Below, piece by piece: positions 1-9,490 of a stretch of 64,000 bases of DNA. A program made the position numbers and the translations under genes. The notes below the pieces were generated by a model that made no database searches, was not told where the DNA came from, and saw nothing but the letters and a program-made list of their open reading frames with translations. Source of the stretch: DATGLG01 sp035294245 (GTDB taxonomy: Bacteria > Pseudomonadota > Alphaproteobacteria > JACZXZ01); NCBI GenBank assembly GCA_035294245.1, contig DATGLG010000055.1, positions 24,649-88,648 on the forward strand. Reading direction: 5' to 3'. Position 1 is the stretch's first letter, and the number at the start of each line of letters is the position of its first letter.

Positions 1-21
1 TAGGAAGAGGAGCGCGGGACG

Positions 22-351
22 ATGCAAGTGGATAACCGACTTTTCGATGATGTCGCGCGATTGATGAATGGCGCGCTCGGGTCGCTGGCCGGATTCAAGA
101 ACGAGGTCGACGCGTTGATCCGTCAGCGCCTCGAGCGGCTGCTCGCCGACATGGCGCTGGTGCATCGGGACGAGTTCGAGGCGGTGAAGGCGGTGGCCGC
201 CAATGCCCGCGCGGCTCAAGAGGCGCTCGAGGAGAAGGTGGAGCGTCTCGAGCGCGCCCTGGCCGCTGCCGGTATCGCGCCACCCGAGGCTGTGAGCGAT
301 CCCGATTTGGAGGAAAAGATCGGGAGCGGCGGCGCCCATACCGCTGGCTGA
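22..351 (+). CDS. ubiK: UbiK-like accessory factor (BMFP family)
   Basis: A 109-residue protein of the BMFP/YqiC family, whose enterobacterial member UbiK is an accessory factor for the later, oxygen-independent-location steps of ubiquinone biosynthesis and binds the lipid-binding UbiJ. The sequence shows an amphipathic N-terminal helix (residues 1-45, with the family pattern RLFDDVARL) and a C-terminal coiled coil rich in Glu, Ala and Arg (residues 60-85), matching the small trimeric coiled-coil architecture. The first ATG is preceded by an AGGAAGAGG purine tract. It stands alone, about 200 bases before the next gene. The family call is good; the ubiquinone role is taken from homologues. Confidence 0.85.
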   Translation: MQVDNRLFDDVARLMNGALGSLAGFKNEVDALIRQRLERLLADMALVHRDEFEAVKAVAANARAAQEALEEKVERLERALAAAGIAPPEAVSDPDLEEKIGSGGAHTAG

Positions 352-554
352 GGTGGACGCAAGAATTTGTGGCGAGAAGAGGAAATATAGCAAATTCTGG
401 TAAAAGCGGCCTTGCAGTCGCCGCGTAAATTTGCCACGCTACTGCGGATGGTAGTCCGCCGCCGCGATCTCTACAAAACCTAGCCTGGTTGGAGTCCTGC
501 CCGCCGTGGTGCCGGGTCGCGGTCTCGGACGTCTGTTGGACAGGAGGGCCCTAC

Positions 555-1061
555 ATGTCTATATCGCGGACGATGGAATCCGAGAGCTCCCTACCCAACC
601 CGCTCGATCTTGTGGAGGAGATCGTCAGCGCCCATGACTGGCCGTTCGACCGCTGCAGCACCGACGAGATCGTCGTCGACATCACCGGCAAGTGGTGCGA
701 CTACCATCTGCATTTCGCCTGGCTCGAGGATTTGAGCGCGATGCACTTCTCTTGCGCGCTCGACATGAAGGTGCCGAAGAACAAGCGCGGGCCCATCTTC
801 GAGCTCCTTTCCCTCGTCAACGAGAAGCTGTGGCTCGGCCATTTCGACGTCTCGGAGGACGACGGGTTGCCGATCTTCCGGCATACCGCCCTGCTGCGGG
901 GCGCGAACGGCCCGACCGTGGAGCAGCTCGAGGACCTCGTCGACATCGCCATCACCGAATGCGAGCGCTTCTACCCCGCCTTCCAGTTCGTCGTCTGGGG
1001 TGGGAAGACGGGTCCTGAGGCGATCCAGGCGGCGCTGCTCGACACCGTCGGCGAAGCTTAG
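555..1061 (+). CDS. YbjN domain-containing protein
   Basis: A 168-residue soluble protein with the single-domain YbjN layout: alternating helices and strands resembling a type III secretion chaperone fold, with the typical block DWPFDR near residue 30 and a strand running through YHLHFAW. YbjN proteins are linked to stress and motility phenotypes in enterics, but the biochemical role is unknown. I chose the ATG at 555 because AGGAGG lies at 542-547; an in-frame ATG at 489 has no ribosome site and adds 22 non-conserved residues. It ends 38 bases before proC, so the two are probably co-transcribed, an arrangement common in alphaproteobacteria. Confidence 0.8.
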   Translation: MSISRTMESESSLPNPLDLVEEIVSAHDWPFDRCSTDEIVVDITGKWCDYHLHFAWLEDLSAMHFSCALDMKVPKNKRGPIFELLSLVNEKLWLGHFDVSEDDGLPIFRHTALLRGANGPTVEQLEDLVDIAITECERFYPAFQFVVWGGKTGPEAIQAALLDTVGEA

Positions 1062-1099
1062 GCTCGTCAGCATCCGCGAACCGAGGTTAATCTGAAACG

Positions 1100-1912
<813 letters not shown>

Positions 1913-1947
1913 GCCGCTCGCCGGCGCGTCACCACGGGAGCCCAGCA

Positions 1948-2430
1948 ATGAGCGAGACGATGTTGAGCCCGAGCGCCCGGAAGGTGGAGCTGGCCTTGCG
2001 CGCCCGCGGCTTCACGAACGAGATCGTCGAGCATGCGCAGCCGACGCGGAGCTCGGCCGAAGCGGCGGCGGCCGTGGGCTGCACCGTCAACCAGATTGCC
2101 AAATCGATCGTCTTTCGCGCCCGCGGCTCGGGGCGGCCGGTGCTCGTGGTGGCGAGCGGGCCGAACCGGGTCAACGAGGCGGCGGTGGAGGCGGCCCTCG
2201 GGGAGAAGCTTGGCAAGGCCGACGCCTCTTTCGTCCGCGAGCGCACCGGCTTCGTGATCGGCGGCGTGCCGCCTCTGGGGCACGCGCAGCCCCTCACCAC
2301 CTTCATCGACGCGGATTTGATGGAGCTTGGCGAGATCTGGGCCGCGGCCGGCACGCCCAACGCGGTGTTCAAGCTCACCCCGGAGGAGCTGGTCCGCATG
2401 ACCGGGGGGCAGGTCATCTCGATCAAGTGA
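1948..2430 (+). CDS. YbaK/EbsC (prolyl-tRNA deacylase-like) protein
   Basis: A 160-residue single-domain protein of the YbaK/ProX/INS family, which hydrolyses mischarged aminoacyl-tRNA, typically Cys-tRNAPro or Ala-tRNAPro. The fold landmarks are AAAAVGCTVNQIAKSIVFRA (residues 37-56), containing the conserved Lys of the deacylase pocket, and GVPPLGHAQP near residue 109, the GxxPxG-type loop. The ATG at 1948 is preceded by GGGAG at 1936-1940. Position just downstream of proC fits a proline-related function, but the substrate cannot be read from sequence. Family call strong; specificity inferred. Confidence 0.88.
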   Translation: MSETMLSPSARKVELALRARGFTNEIVEHAQPTRSSAEAAAAVGCTVNQIAKSIVFRARGSGRPVLVVASGPNRVNEAAVEAALGEKLGKADASFVRERTGFVIGGVPPLGHAQPLTTFIDADLMELGEIWAAAGTPNAVFKLTPEELVRMTGGQVISIK

Positions 2431-2534
2431 GCCGCCGCCCCTTTGGCCTTCCGCCTCGGGAGAATTACCTTAAACGGCGGCGGTGGGCGCCCGGGACGGC
2501 CCGCTGCCTGCCCCGAGGAGTCCAGGAGGTCACC

Positions 2535-3179
2535 ATGGCCAAGACGAAGCGGACGGCAAAACCCGCGAAATCGGCGAGCTCCACCGACCGCAGGGAGCAT
2601 GTGGTCGCTCGCGCCCTTGAGCTTGCGGCCGAGCGAGGCTGGCGGCACCTCTCCCTTGGCGAGATCGCCGAGGCGGCCGGGCTCTCCCTGGCCGAGCTCT
2701 ACGAGCTCTACCCCTCGAAGGGCGCGATCCTTGCCGCTTTTACCCGGCAGATCGACGCGGCCGCCCTGGCGGGCGGGGTCGCGGAAGGGGAGAGCGCGCG
2801 GGATCGGCTATTCGAGATGCTGATGCGGCGTTTCGAGGCGCTGCGCCCCCATAAGCGCGCCGTTGAAGCCATCTTACGGGAGTCGGGCGCCGATCCGCTC
2901 AACGCCCTTTGCGGGGCGATGAGGCTTGCGCGCTCCATGACCTGGATGCTCGAAGCCGCAGGGCTCGAGAGCCGCGGGCTTATGGGCCGTGCCCGTGTCA
3001 ACGGCCTCGCCATGGTCTATGCCGCCACCATGCGCGCCTGGCTCAATGACGACACCGCGGATATGAGCCGGACCATGGCCGTCCTCGACCGCCGCCTGCG
3101 CCGGGCCGAGAGCCTGGTGGAGTTCCTCCGCCCCCTCGATCGCCGCCGGCAGCGGGAGGCGCGGGCGGCCGCGGCCTGA
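2535..3179 (+). CDS. TetR/AcrR family transcriptional regulator
   Basis: A 214-residue predicted DNA-binding repressor. After a basic, low-complexity N-terminus (residues 1-20) comes a TetR helix-turn-helix (residues 22-70) with HLSLGEIAEAAGLSLAELY as the recognition module. The rest is an all-helical ligand/dimer domain with the segment AMRLARSMTWML. The ATG follows an ideal AGGAGGT at 2524-2530. The ligand and targets are unknown. The C-terminal half resembles the COQ9-like branch of TetR proteins found in alphaproteobacteria, so a link to lipid or quinone biology is possible but only inference. Confidence 0.85.
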   Translation: MAKTKRTAKPAKSASSTDRREHVVARALELAAERGWRHLSLGEIAEAAGLSLAELYELYPSKGAILAAFTRQIDAAALAGGVAEGESARDRLFEMLMRRFEALRPHKRAVEAILRESGADPLNALCGAMRLARSMTWMLEAAGLESRGLMGRARVNGLAMVYAATMRAWLNDDTADMSRTMAVLDRRLRRAESLVEFLRPLDRRRQREARAAAA

Positions 3180-3228
3180 GCAAGCCTGAAAACCTGTCGA
3201 GGCGATGGCCGGGGCCATCCCGGCTATT

Positions 3229-3244
3229 TTGCTGCACTGCAAAA
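3229..3244. promoter_or_regulatory. PhaR-like TGC operator 1
   Basis: The sequence TTGCTGCACTGCAAAA contains the palindromic core TGCA-C-TGCA and lies just upstream of the -35 element of the phasin promoter. It fits the TGC-rich CTGCnnnGCAG pattern described for PhaR repressors, which control phasin genes in polyhydroxyalkanoate-accumulating bacteria. It is less symmetric than the site at 3287-3301. Confidence 0.6.
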
Positions 3245-3249
3245 AGCCC

Positions 3250-3278
3250 TTGACGGCAGGGGTAGGCAGGGCCATATT
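3250..3278 (+). promoter_or_regulatory. Phasin promoter (-35/-10)
   Basis: TTGACG at 3250-3255 and CATATT at 3273-3278 are separated by exactly 17 bases, as expected for a housekeeping sigma-70 promoter. It is bracketed by two TGC-rich palindromes, so repressor binding would occlude RNA polymerase from both sides. Confidence 0.65.
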
Positions 3279-3286
3279 CGGGGCAA

Positions 3287-3301
3287 TGCTGCAGTGCAGC
3301 A
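3287..3301. promoter_or_regulatory. PhaR-like TGC operator 2
   Basis: TGCTGCA-G-TGCAGCA is a perfect 7-base inverted repeat around one central base, overlapping the expected transcription start of the phasin promoter. The pattern matches known PhaR operators. No phaR gene is in the window. Confidence 0.7.
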
Positions 3302-3338
3302 AGACCCAGACCCCAATCTTTTGCCCAGGAGCGCAACG

Positions 3339-3782
3339 ATGGCCAAGACGACCTTTACGCCCTTCACCGAGGTGGACTTCACCAAGTTTCTCGGCGAGTT
3401 CAAGCTGCCCGGCGTCAATACCGAGCAGCTCGTGGAATCCTATCGCAAGAATGTCGAGGCCTTTGCGGCCGCGAGTCAGCTCGCCGTCGAAGGCGTCCAG
3501 GCGGTGGCCAAGCGCCAGGTCGAGATCCTGCGCGACGCTGCCGAGGAGTGCAGCAAGCATCTGCGCGGCCTTGCCGCTCCCGCTTCGGCGGAGGATGCGG
3601 CGGCGAAGCAGGCCGAGTTTGCCAAGCAGAGCTTCGAGACGTCCCTGGCGCGCGTGCGCGAGCTGAGCGAGATCATCGCCAGGTCGAGCAGCGCCTCGCT
3701 CGAGGTGCTCAACAAGCGCGCCGCCGAGGCGCTCGAGGAGCTCAAGGCGCTTGCGCCGAAGCCCATGGCGAAGGCCGCCTGA
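3339..3782 (+). CDS. Phasin family protein
   Basis: A 147-residue helical protein of the phasin type (Phasin_2-like), which coats polyhydroxyalkanoate granules and controls their number and size. It has no signal peptide, a hydrophobic N-terminal stretch, then long amphipathic helices; residues 45-65 carry NVEAFAAASQLAVEGVQAVA, a typical phasin helix, and the C-terminus is Ala/Lys-rich. The ATG at 3339 is preceded by AGGAGCG at 3327-3333. The gene is monocistronic, with its own promoter flanked by PhaR-like operators and a terminator at 3821. This implies that the host makes PHA granules, although no synthase is in the window. Confidence 0.85.
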   Translation: MAKTTFTPFTEVDFTKFLGEFKLPGVNTEQLVESYRKNVEAFAAASQLAVEGVQAVAKRQVEILRDAAEECSKHLRGLAAPASAEDAAAKQAEFAKQSFETSLARVRELSEIIARSSSASLEVLNKRAAEALEELKALAPKPMAKAA

Positions 3783-3820
3783 GTCCCGCGGCGACAATTC
3801 CGCCCGACGACGATCGGCTG

Positions 3821-3850
3821 GGGCCGCCTTCAGTGGCGGCCCTTTCGATT
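3821..3850 (+). terminator. Rho-independent terminator after phasin gene
   Basis: A perfect 8-base stem GGGCCGCC/GGCGGCCC with a TTCAGT loop is followed by TTTCGATT. It lies 39 bases after the phasin stop codon and before csaA. Confidence 0.75.
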
Positions 3851-3917
3851 CTGACGCATTGAGGCTCGGCGCGGTCGATGATAGCGTGCCGGCGCCTTAA
3901 AGGGAGACGTCAGCGCC

Positions 3918-4256
3918 ATGGAGCCGATCACCTATGCCGAGTTCGATAAGGTCGATATCCGGGTCGGCACCATCATCGCCGCGGAGCCGTTCCCCGAGGC
4001 GCGCCGGCCCGCCTACAAGTTGCGCATCGATTTCGGCCCGGCCATCGGCATCCGCAAATCCTCCGCGCAGATCACCAAGCACTACGCGCTTGACGGGCTG
4101 GTCGGCCGCCAGGTCGCCGCGGTAGTCAATTTCCCCCCGAAGCAGATCGGGAAGTTCATGAGCGAATGCCTCGTGCTCGGCTTCCCCGACGCGGATGGCG
4201 GCGTGGTGATGATCGGTATCGACCGCCCCGTCCCCAATGGGGGCAAATTGTTCTGA
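3918..4256 (+). CDS. csaA: CsaA-type tRNA-binding protein
   Basis: A 112-residue protein consisting of a single EMAP/Trbp111 OB-fold, the CsaA family, which forms dimers, binds tRNA and has chaperone-like activity assisting protein export in Bacillus. Family landmarks are FDKVDIRVGTI at the N-terminus, SSAQITKHY in the middle and the signature QVAAVVNFPPKQIG toward the C-terminus. A GGGAG tract lies about 13 bases upstream of the ATG. The gene ends 13 bases from the convergent chemoreceptor gene. Family call strong. Confidence 0.92.
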   Translation: MEPITYAEFDKVDIRVGTIIAAEPFPEARRPAYKLRIDFGPAIGIRKSSAQITKHYALDGLVGRQVAAVVNFPPKQIGKFMSECLVLGFPDADGGVVMIGIDRPVPNGGKLF

Positions 4257-4269
4257 GGGGGATCGCCCC

Positions 4270-6372
4270 TCAGGCGGCGCGAATCTCCCCGAGGAAGCGA
4301 TCGACTTCCTCACGCAGGCGGATCGATTGTTGCGACAGGCTCTCCGCTGCCGTCAGCACTTGGGTCGCTGCCTTCCCGGAGCTGTTTGCCGCGTCTGTCA
4401 CGGTAACGACGTTGCTCGACACCTCGTGAGTGCCGGTCGCCGCCTGTTGCACGTTGCGGGCGATCTCCTGGGTCGCAGCTCCCTGCTCCTCGACCGCCGC
4501 GGCGATGATCGCGGCAATCTCGCTGACCTGCTTGATCGTGCCGCCGATATTCTTGATCGCTCCGACCGCGGTGGCGGTCGCGCTGCGCATCTCATCAATC
4601 TGGGCCGTGATCTCCTCCGTTGCCTTGGCGGTCTGGTTCGCCAGGCCCTTGACTTCGGCCGCGACCACGGCGAAGCCCTTGCCCGCCTCGCCGGCACGCG
4701 CCGCCTCGATCGTCGCGTTGAGGGCAAGGAGATTGGTCTGGGAGGCAATGTCGTTGATGAGATTGATCACCTCGCCGATTTTCTGAGCGGCATCAGCCAA
4801 GCTCTGGACCGTGCCATTCGTGCGCTCGACCTCGTCGACGGCCTTGACGGCGATCCGGTTCGACTCATTGACCTGCCGGCTGATCTCGGAAACGGAGCTC
4901 GACAGCTCCTCGGCCGCTGTCGCCACCGTCTGGACGTTGGCCGAGGCTTGCTCGGATGCCGCCGCTACCGCGGCAAGCTGCTTGCTCGCTTGGTTCGCCG
5001 TCGTGGCCATGCCCTCGGCGGTGGAGCGCATCTCGACACCCGCGCCGGTGACCGCGACGACGATCTCCTTGACGCTCGCCTCCAAGCGGTCCGCGAGCTT
5101 TAGCATTTCGGCCCGGCGCTGCTCCGCGGCGGCCCGATCGCGCTTCTCGATCTCATCGCGATGAGCGGCTTCGGCGGCGCGCTTGGCCTCCTCGCGCTCA
5201 CGCGCCTCCTCAGCGGCCCTGCGCTCCTCTTCCGCTCGGCGCGACCGGTTGCTGGCCAGCTCGGCCAGCATGTTGTCGAACGACTGCGCGAGCCGGCCGA
5301 CCTCATCCGTTCCGCGATCATTCACGCGCAAGTCGTAATCCTCGGTTTTCTTGACCTGATCTGCGACGCTCTGGAGCCGCACGAGAGGACGCACGATGTT
5401 GCGCCATACCGCCACCGCCACGCCGAGGCTCAGCAGCGCAAGGCCGCTCGAGATCAAAAGGTTCAGCCATAGCTTGCCAAGCAGGCCATCGATCCGCGCC
5501 TTGAGAAGGCGATGCAGCTCGTCGCTCGTCGCCTGCCAAAATGCAACGGTGGTCGACTCCGCCGCGTCATAGAGCCGCTCGATCCCGGACATATCGATGC
5601 CACGGCCGCCCTGCGCGATGAGAGCCTTCTGAAGCCCCGCCTCGTAGGCCTCGGCGGCGCTGATGGCCGCCTGATAGCGGGGATCGATCGCCGGCTTGAG
5701 ATGCCCGTCCACATTGCCGCGATAGGCCTGGGCCATGTTGTCCTTGATTCCATCGATGGTCGACTTGAGGGAGCCGTCCAGAAGCAGGAAGCGGACCCTG
5801 TCCTCGGTGCCGAACTGGCCGCTCTTGGCGACGGCGCGGGCCGTGCCGAGCGTGGCCGAGAGCTGCCCGAGAAGCGTGGGCAGCTTGCCGACCATGGTGT
5901 CCTGGACATAGAAGCTGTCGAGATCGGGATCCAAAGTCAGGTTCGAATCGTCTCCGATGCGGGAAATCAGGGCATTGGCAGCGTCAACCGCGGCATCGCC
6001 GGCCGCCCCGGCATCGGCGCCGCGCAGCTTCGCAATCGCGTCGGCGAGCTTCCTGGTTTGGGCCTCGGTGTCCATGCCGCTTCCCAAGCCGCTTCGCGCC
6101 TGATCGAGAATGGCGGCCGCGTTGCCGAGGGCGCCGTCCGTATCCGTCGCGCCGCGCACGTGCGCCAGAATACCGGCGAGCAAGGGTCGCACGGCGGCGA
6201 CATAGCGATTGCCGACCTCCTCCTTCCTGGCGAATTCGATCGATATATTCTTCTCGGCGACGAAGCTGTAGACCGAGAAGGCGATCGGAATGATGAAGAG
6301 GACGCACATCACGAGCAGCTTCGCGCTCGTGTTCATCTTCCGAATGAAATGGATACGAGGAGCGATGCTCAT
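4270..6372 (-). CDS. Methyl-accepting chemotaxis protein
   Basis: A 700-residue transmembrane chemoreceptor. The first membrane helix is at residues 19-39; a helical periplasmic sensor domain of about 255 residues follows; the second helix is near 297-320; then HAMP (about 320-373), a long Glu/Arg/Ala coiled coil and the cytoplasmic signalling domain, whose hairpin tip shows EAARAGEAGKGFAVVAAEVK. The ATG at 6372 has AAGGAC upstream on the minus strand; an in-frame ATG at 6423 lacks a ribosome site. The sensor domain has no recognisable ligand motif. There is no C-terminal NWETF-like CheR tether. No other che genes are in the window, so this is an orphan receptor. Confidence 0.92.
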   Translation of the reverse strand: MSIAPRIHFIRKMNTSAKLLVMCVLFIIPIAFSVYSFVAEKNISIEFARKEEVGNRYVAAVRPLLAGILAHVRGATDTDGALGNAAAILDQARSGLGSGMDTEAQTRKLADAIAKLRGADAGAAGDAAVDAANALISRIGDDSNLTLDPDLDSFYVQDTMVGKLPTLLGQLSATLGTARAVAKSGQFGTEDRVRFLLLDGSLKSTIDGIKDNMAQAYRGNVDGHLKPAIDPRYQAAISAAEAYEAGLQKALIAQGGRGIDMSGIERLYDAAESTTVAFWQATSDELHRLLKARIDGLLGKLWLNLLISSGLALLSLGVAVAVWRNIVRPLVRLQSVADQVKKTEDYDLRVNDRGTDEVGRLAQSFDNMLAELASNRSRRAEEERRAAEEAREREEAKRAAEAAHRDEIEKRDRAAAEQRRAEMLKLADRLEASVKEIVVAVTGAGVEMRSTAEGMATTANQASKQLAAVAAASEQASANVQTVATAAEELSSSVSEISRQVNESNRIAVKAVDEVERTNGTVQSLADAAQKIGEVINLINDIASQTNLLALNATIEAARAGEAGKGFAVVAAEVKGLANQTAKATEEITAQIDEMRSATATAVGAIKNIGGTIKQVSEIAAIIAAAVEEQGAATQEIARNVQQAATGTHEVSSNVVTVTDAANSSGKAATQVLTAAESLSQQSIRLREEVDRFLGEIRAA

Positions 6373-6634
6373 GACCGGGCGTCCTTCGATCGTGCCGATG
6401 AGGGCGATCCGCAGCCGGCGCAATTTTCCGCCGTCGCGGAGCTTTCTTATTCCGACGTCAATGTCGCACCGAACTCTTAAGTATGTATTGAATGCATGTG
6501 AGCTATGCCGTTATTGCTAAGCTCTCGCAGACCGTGCGATGGCGCATGGGCGAGGCGAAATCTTCGCGCGCTACCTTGGTCGGCAACAACTTCCGCGCGT
6601 TTCTGAGGGAAGTTATCTCAACTTCCGACGGCTG

Positions 6635-7249
6635 TCAGGCGGCGCGCTTGAGCCACGCCGAGAGGCGGTGGCGCATATTGTCCCAGAAGACGTGGCCGGT
6701 ATTGGCCACCCAGTTGAGCTGGAGCACGCGCCGCGGCCCGATATAGAGCTTGTGGCCGTGATAGGAGCGCTCGCTGCGGCGGAAGGCCAGCATGAGCCCC
6801 GACTCGGGCGGCACCTCGACGACGTAATCCTCGATATCCTTGGCCGAGCGCAGCAGGCGCAGCCGCCCGCCTTCGGATTCCCACGGCTCGTTGAGATAGA
6901 TGAGAAGCGTGATGATCTTGCTCTTGGAATCCGTATGGATATTGCCGTCGCGATCGCCGCAGCGCCCGCGCACGGTGACGATGGTCGGACGGCCGGCCAG
7001 CGAAATGGCGAATTTGCGCTCGATCGCCGCGCGCAAAGCCGGCCCTTCGAGCTCGTGCAAGAGGGCGGCGAAGTCCTCGCCATAGCTCAGCTCGCTGACC
7101 GGGAAGCTGCCCGGCTTGTCGATCGCCGGATAGCTGCGGTGAATGGCGGCGAGCGCCTCGCTGCGCACGAAGCCCGGCACCATCACGTGGTCATAGGGAT
7201 CGTGGGCGAGCGGCGTTGCGTCGAGGCGGGAGAGATCGAGGAAGCTCAT
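6635..7249 (-). CDS. 2OG-Fe(II) oxygenase family protein
   Basis: A 204-residue protein resembling the 2-oxoglutarate/Fe(II) dioxygenase fold. The expected iron ligands are visible: an HTD motif (HxD) near residue 106 and a distal His in SYHGHKLYIG, followed by RRVLQLNW, where an Arg could bind 2-oxoglutarate. The ATG at 7249 is preceded at some distance by AAGGAG; upstream in-frame sequence back to 7414 overlaps the kinase gene and looks non-coding. It lies 88 bases downstream of the histidine kinase on the same strand and may be the last gene of the petPR cluster. Substrate unknown. Confidence 0.75.
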   Translation of the reverse strand: MSFLDLSRLDATPLAHDPYDHVMVPGFVRSEALAAIHRSYPAIDKPGSFPVSELSYGEDFAALLHELEGPALRAAIERKFAISLAGRPTIVTVRGRCGDRDGNIHTDSKSKIITLLIYLNEPWESEGGRLRLLRSAKDIEDYVVEVPPESGLMLAFRRSERSYHGHKLYIGPRRVLQLNWVANTGHVFWDNMRHRLSAWLKRAA

Positions 7250-7337
7250 CGCGGAAGCTCTGGCTCCTTCGGAGCGGTGATTGCGGGCGCGGAACCTAGC
7301 ACGATCGCAGCGGCGGGGGAATTGGCCGGCGCACCGC

Positions 7338-8648
7338 TCAGACCGGCAGCCTGAGCCGGGCGCGCAGCCCGCCCAGGGGCGAGTCATCGAGCACGAGCTC
7401 GCCGCCATGACCATGGACGACGTCGCGGGCGATGGTCAGCCCGAGCCCGACGCCGCCGGTTTGGATATTGCGCGAGGGATCGAGGCGGAAAAAGGGGCGG
7501 AACACCGCCTCGCGCTGGTCGCGCGGGATGCCCGGCCCGTCATCGTCGACCATGATCTCGATCATGTCCTGGGCGCGGCCGGCGCTGACCCGCACATGCT
7601 TGCCATAGCGCGCGGCATTCGAGATGAGATTCATGAGGCAGCGCTTGAGCGCGTCGAGGCGCACGGGAACGACAAGGTGGGGCTCGGTCTCGAGGTCGAT
7701 GGTGGCGCCCTCCTTGCGCGCGGCGCCGACGACCTGCTCGAGCACGACGGCGAGATCGGCGGGCTCGGGCGCCGCCGTGCCCTCGCCGCGCGCAAAGGCG
7801 AGATAGCCATCGATCATGCGCTCCATCTCGACCACGTCGGCCTTCAGCTCCTCCGCCTCGGGCGTGTCGCCGAGCATGGCGAGCTGAAGCTTCATGCGGG
7901 TAAGCGGCGTGCGCAGGTCGTGGGAGACGCCGGCGAGCATCTCCGTGCGCTGCTCGATCTGGCGCTTGATGCGGTTGCGCATCTGAATGAAGGCTTGCGC
8001 CGCCTGGCGGACCTCGGAGGCGCCGGCGGGGCGGAAGTTCGGCACGTCGCGCCCCTTGCCGAAGCTGTTGGCGGCGGCGGCGAGACGGCGGATCGGGCGC
8101 ACCTGGTTGCGCATGAAGACGGTGGCGATGGCGACGAGGACGAGCGACGAGCCGACCATCCACAGCACGAAGATGTAGGTCGTCGGGCTGAAGAGGCGCT
8201 TGCGCGTGGTGGTGGTGACAAGGACGCCGCTCGGCATCTGGACACGGATTTCGATGTCGCGGTCCGTCTGGGTCGCGTCGATGCGGAACGGTCGGCGCAC
8301 CAGCGCGTCGAGCTGCGGGCCGAGCATGCGGTCGAGCGAATCGGTGCGGCTGTCGGCGTCGTCGGCGAGACGGGCGCCGGGAAGGAATTCGGCGCGGATA
8401 TCCAGGCGCGACGCCGCCATCTCGAAGATCCATTTGCGGCTGACCGGATCCGGATAGTCCTCGAGATAGGTGACGATAAGGGCGACGTCGCCGGCGAGCG
8501 AGTTGGCCAGGCGCTGGGTTATAGTGCTCCAGTGACGCTCGTAGAAGATGTAGGTGGCGATCACCTGCAGCAGCACAAGCGGCATGACAAGAATTAGCAG
8601 CGAGCGGCCGAGAAGGCTCTTCGGCAGGAAGCGCTTGATGAAGGTCAT
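7338..8648 (-). CDS. EnvZ-like sensor histidine kinase
   Basis: A 436-residue membrane kinase with the EnvZ layout: helix 1 at residues 14-36, a periplasmic domain of about 120 residues, helix 2 at 157-179, HAMP, the H-box GVSHDLRTPLTRMKLQLA with phosphorylatable His243, then the HATPase_c domain with N-box (NLISNAARYG), G1 (DDGPGIP) and G2 (GGVGLGLTIA). It follows the OmpR-type regulator gene by 118 bases on the same strand and is its probable partner. The periplasmic domain carries no recognisable ligand site, so the signal is unknown. Confidence 0.92.
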   Translation of the reverse strand: MTFIKRFLPKSLLGRSLLILVMPLVLLQVIATYIFYERHWSTITQRLANSLAGDVALIVTYLEDYPDPVSRKWIFEMAASRLDIRAEFLPGARLADDADSRTDSLDRMLGPQLDALVRRPFRIDATQTDRDIEIRVQMPSGVLVTTTTRKRLFSPTTYIFVLWMVGSSLVLVAIATVFMRNQVRPIRRLAAAANSFGKGRDVPNFRPAGASEVRQAAQAFIQMRNRIKRQIEQRTEMLAGVSHDLRTPLTRMKLQLAMLGDTPEAEELKADVVEMERMIDGYLAFARGEGTAAPEPADLAVVLEQVVGAARKEGATIDLETEPHLVVPVRLDALKRCLMNLISNAARYGKHVRVSAGRAQDMIEIMVDDDGPGIPRDQREAVFRPFFRLDPSRNIQTGGVGLGLTIARDVVHGHGGELVLDDSPLGGLRARLRLPV

Positions 8649-8766
8649 CGGTCAGTTCCGCTCGCCTCCGGCCGGCCGTGCACGCGCCCATGTCGGTCGG
8701 CCGGGGCAGGGACGAGACATATCAAACAGCATCTGCACCGGCAAGCATGGGGCCTCGATCCGGCGT

Positions 8767-9456
8767 CTAGTCGGGCTGCAGCAGATAGCCCTTGCCGCGC
8801 ACCGTGCGGATGTAGCGGGGCGTGCGAGGGTCGGGCTCGATCTTGCGCCGCAGTCGGGTGATCTGCACGTCAATCGCGCGCGTATTGCCGGAAAGCTCGC
8901 TTTCCGCGGCGAGGCGCTCGCGAGCGAGCGGCTGGCCGGCACGGCTGGCGAGAATCTTGAGCAACCGGGCCTCGCTGCCGGTGAGCTTGACGAGCTTTCC
9001 GGCGCGGCTCAGCTCGTCGCGCCTCAGATCGAAAACGAAGTCGCCGAGCTGGACGCTCGCGATCGTCTCCACCGGCTCGGGGACGGGGACGCGGCTCAGG
9101 ATGCGCCGGATGCGTAGCACGAGCTCGCGCGGCTCGAAGGGCTTGGGCAGGTAATCGTCGGCGCCGCGCTCGAGCCCCTTGATGCGGTGCTCGGGCTCGC
9201 CCATCGCGGTCAGGATGAGAATGGGAACCCGGCTCTTCGGCCGGAGTGCTGCGGTGAACTCGAGGCCGTCCTGCCCCGGCATCATCACGTCGAGGACGAT
9301 GAGGTCGAAGGCGATGCTCTCGAGCCGCGTCCAGGCTTCCGCGGCGTCGCCGGCCGTCGTCACGCGGAAGCCGTTCTCGCTCAAATAGCGCTGCAGCAGG
9401 CCGCGCAGACGCGTGTCGTCGTCGACGACGAGGATATGAGGGGCTTCGTCCACCAC
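8767..9456 (-). CDS. petR: OmpR-family response regulator (PetR-like)
   Basis: A 229-residue two-domain regulator. The receiver has the acidic pocket DDD at 12-14, the phosphorylatable Asp56 in LDVMMPGQDG, Thr in LTAM and Lys in LPKPF. The C-terminal winged helix ends with the usual RTVRGKGYLL hairpin. It lies 34 bases after a MarR gene of the PetP type, the same order as petP-petR of Rhodobacter capsulatus and many rhizobia, hence the name. In Rhodobacter the locus sits beside petABC, which is not the case here, so a link to the bc1 complex should not be assumed. Confidence 0.88.
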   Translation of the reverse strand: MVDEAPHILVVDDDTRLRGLLQRYLSENGFRVTTAGDAAEAWTRLESIAFDLIVLDVMMPGQDGLEFTAALRPKSRVPILILTAMGEPEHRIKGLERGADDYLPKPFEPRELVLRIRRILSRVPVPEPVETIASVQLGDFVFDLRRDELSRAGKLVKLTGSEARLLKILASRAGQPLARERLAAESELSGNTRAIDVQITRLRRKIEPDPRTPRYIRTVRGKGYLLQPD

Positions 9457-9490
9457 GAGCGCGATTATAGCGGCGCGGCGCGCGACATGC

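Noticed and set aside
4237..5103. A 288-residue plus-strand frame opposite the chemoreceptor gene
   Set aside because: It is the antisense shadow of the conserved HAMP/MCP domain in GC-rich DNA, with Leu/Arg/Gly bias typical of a complementary frame.
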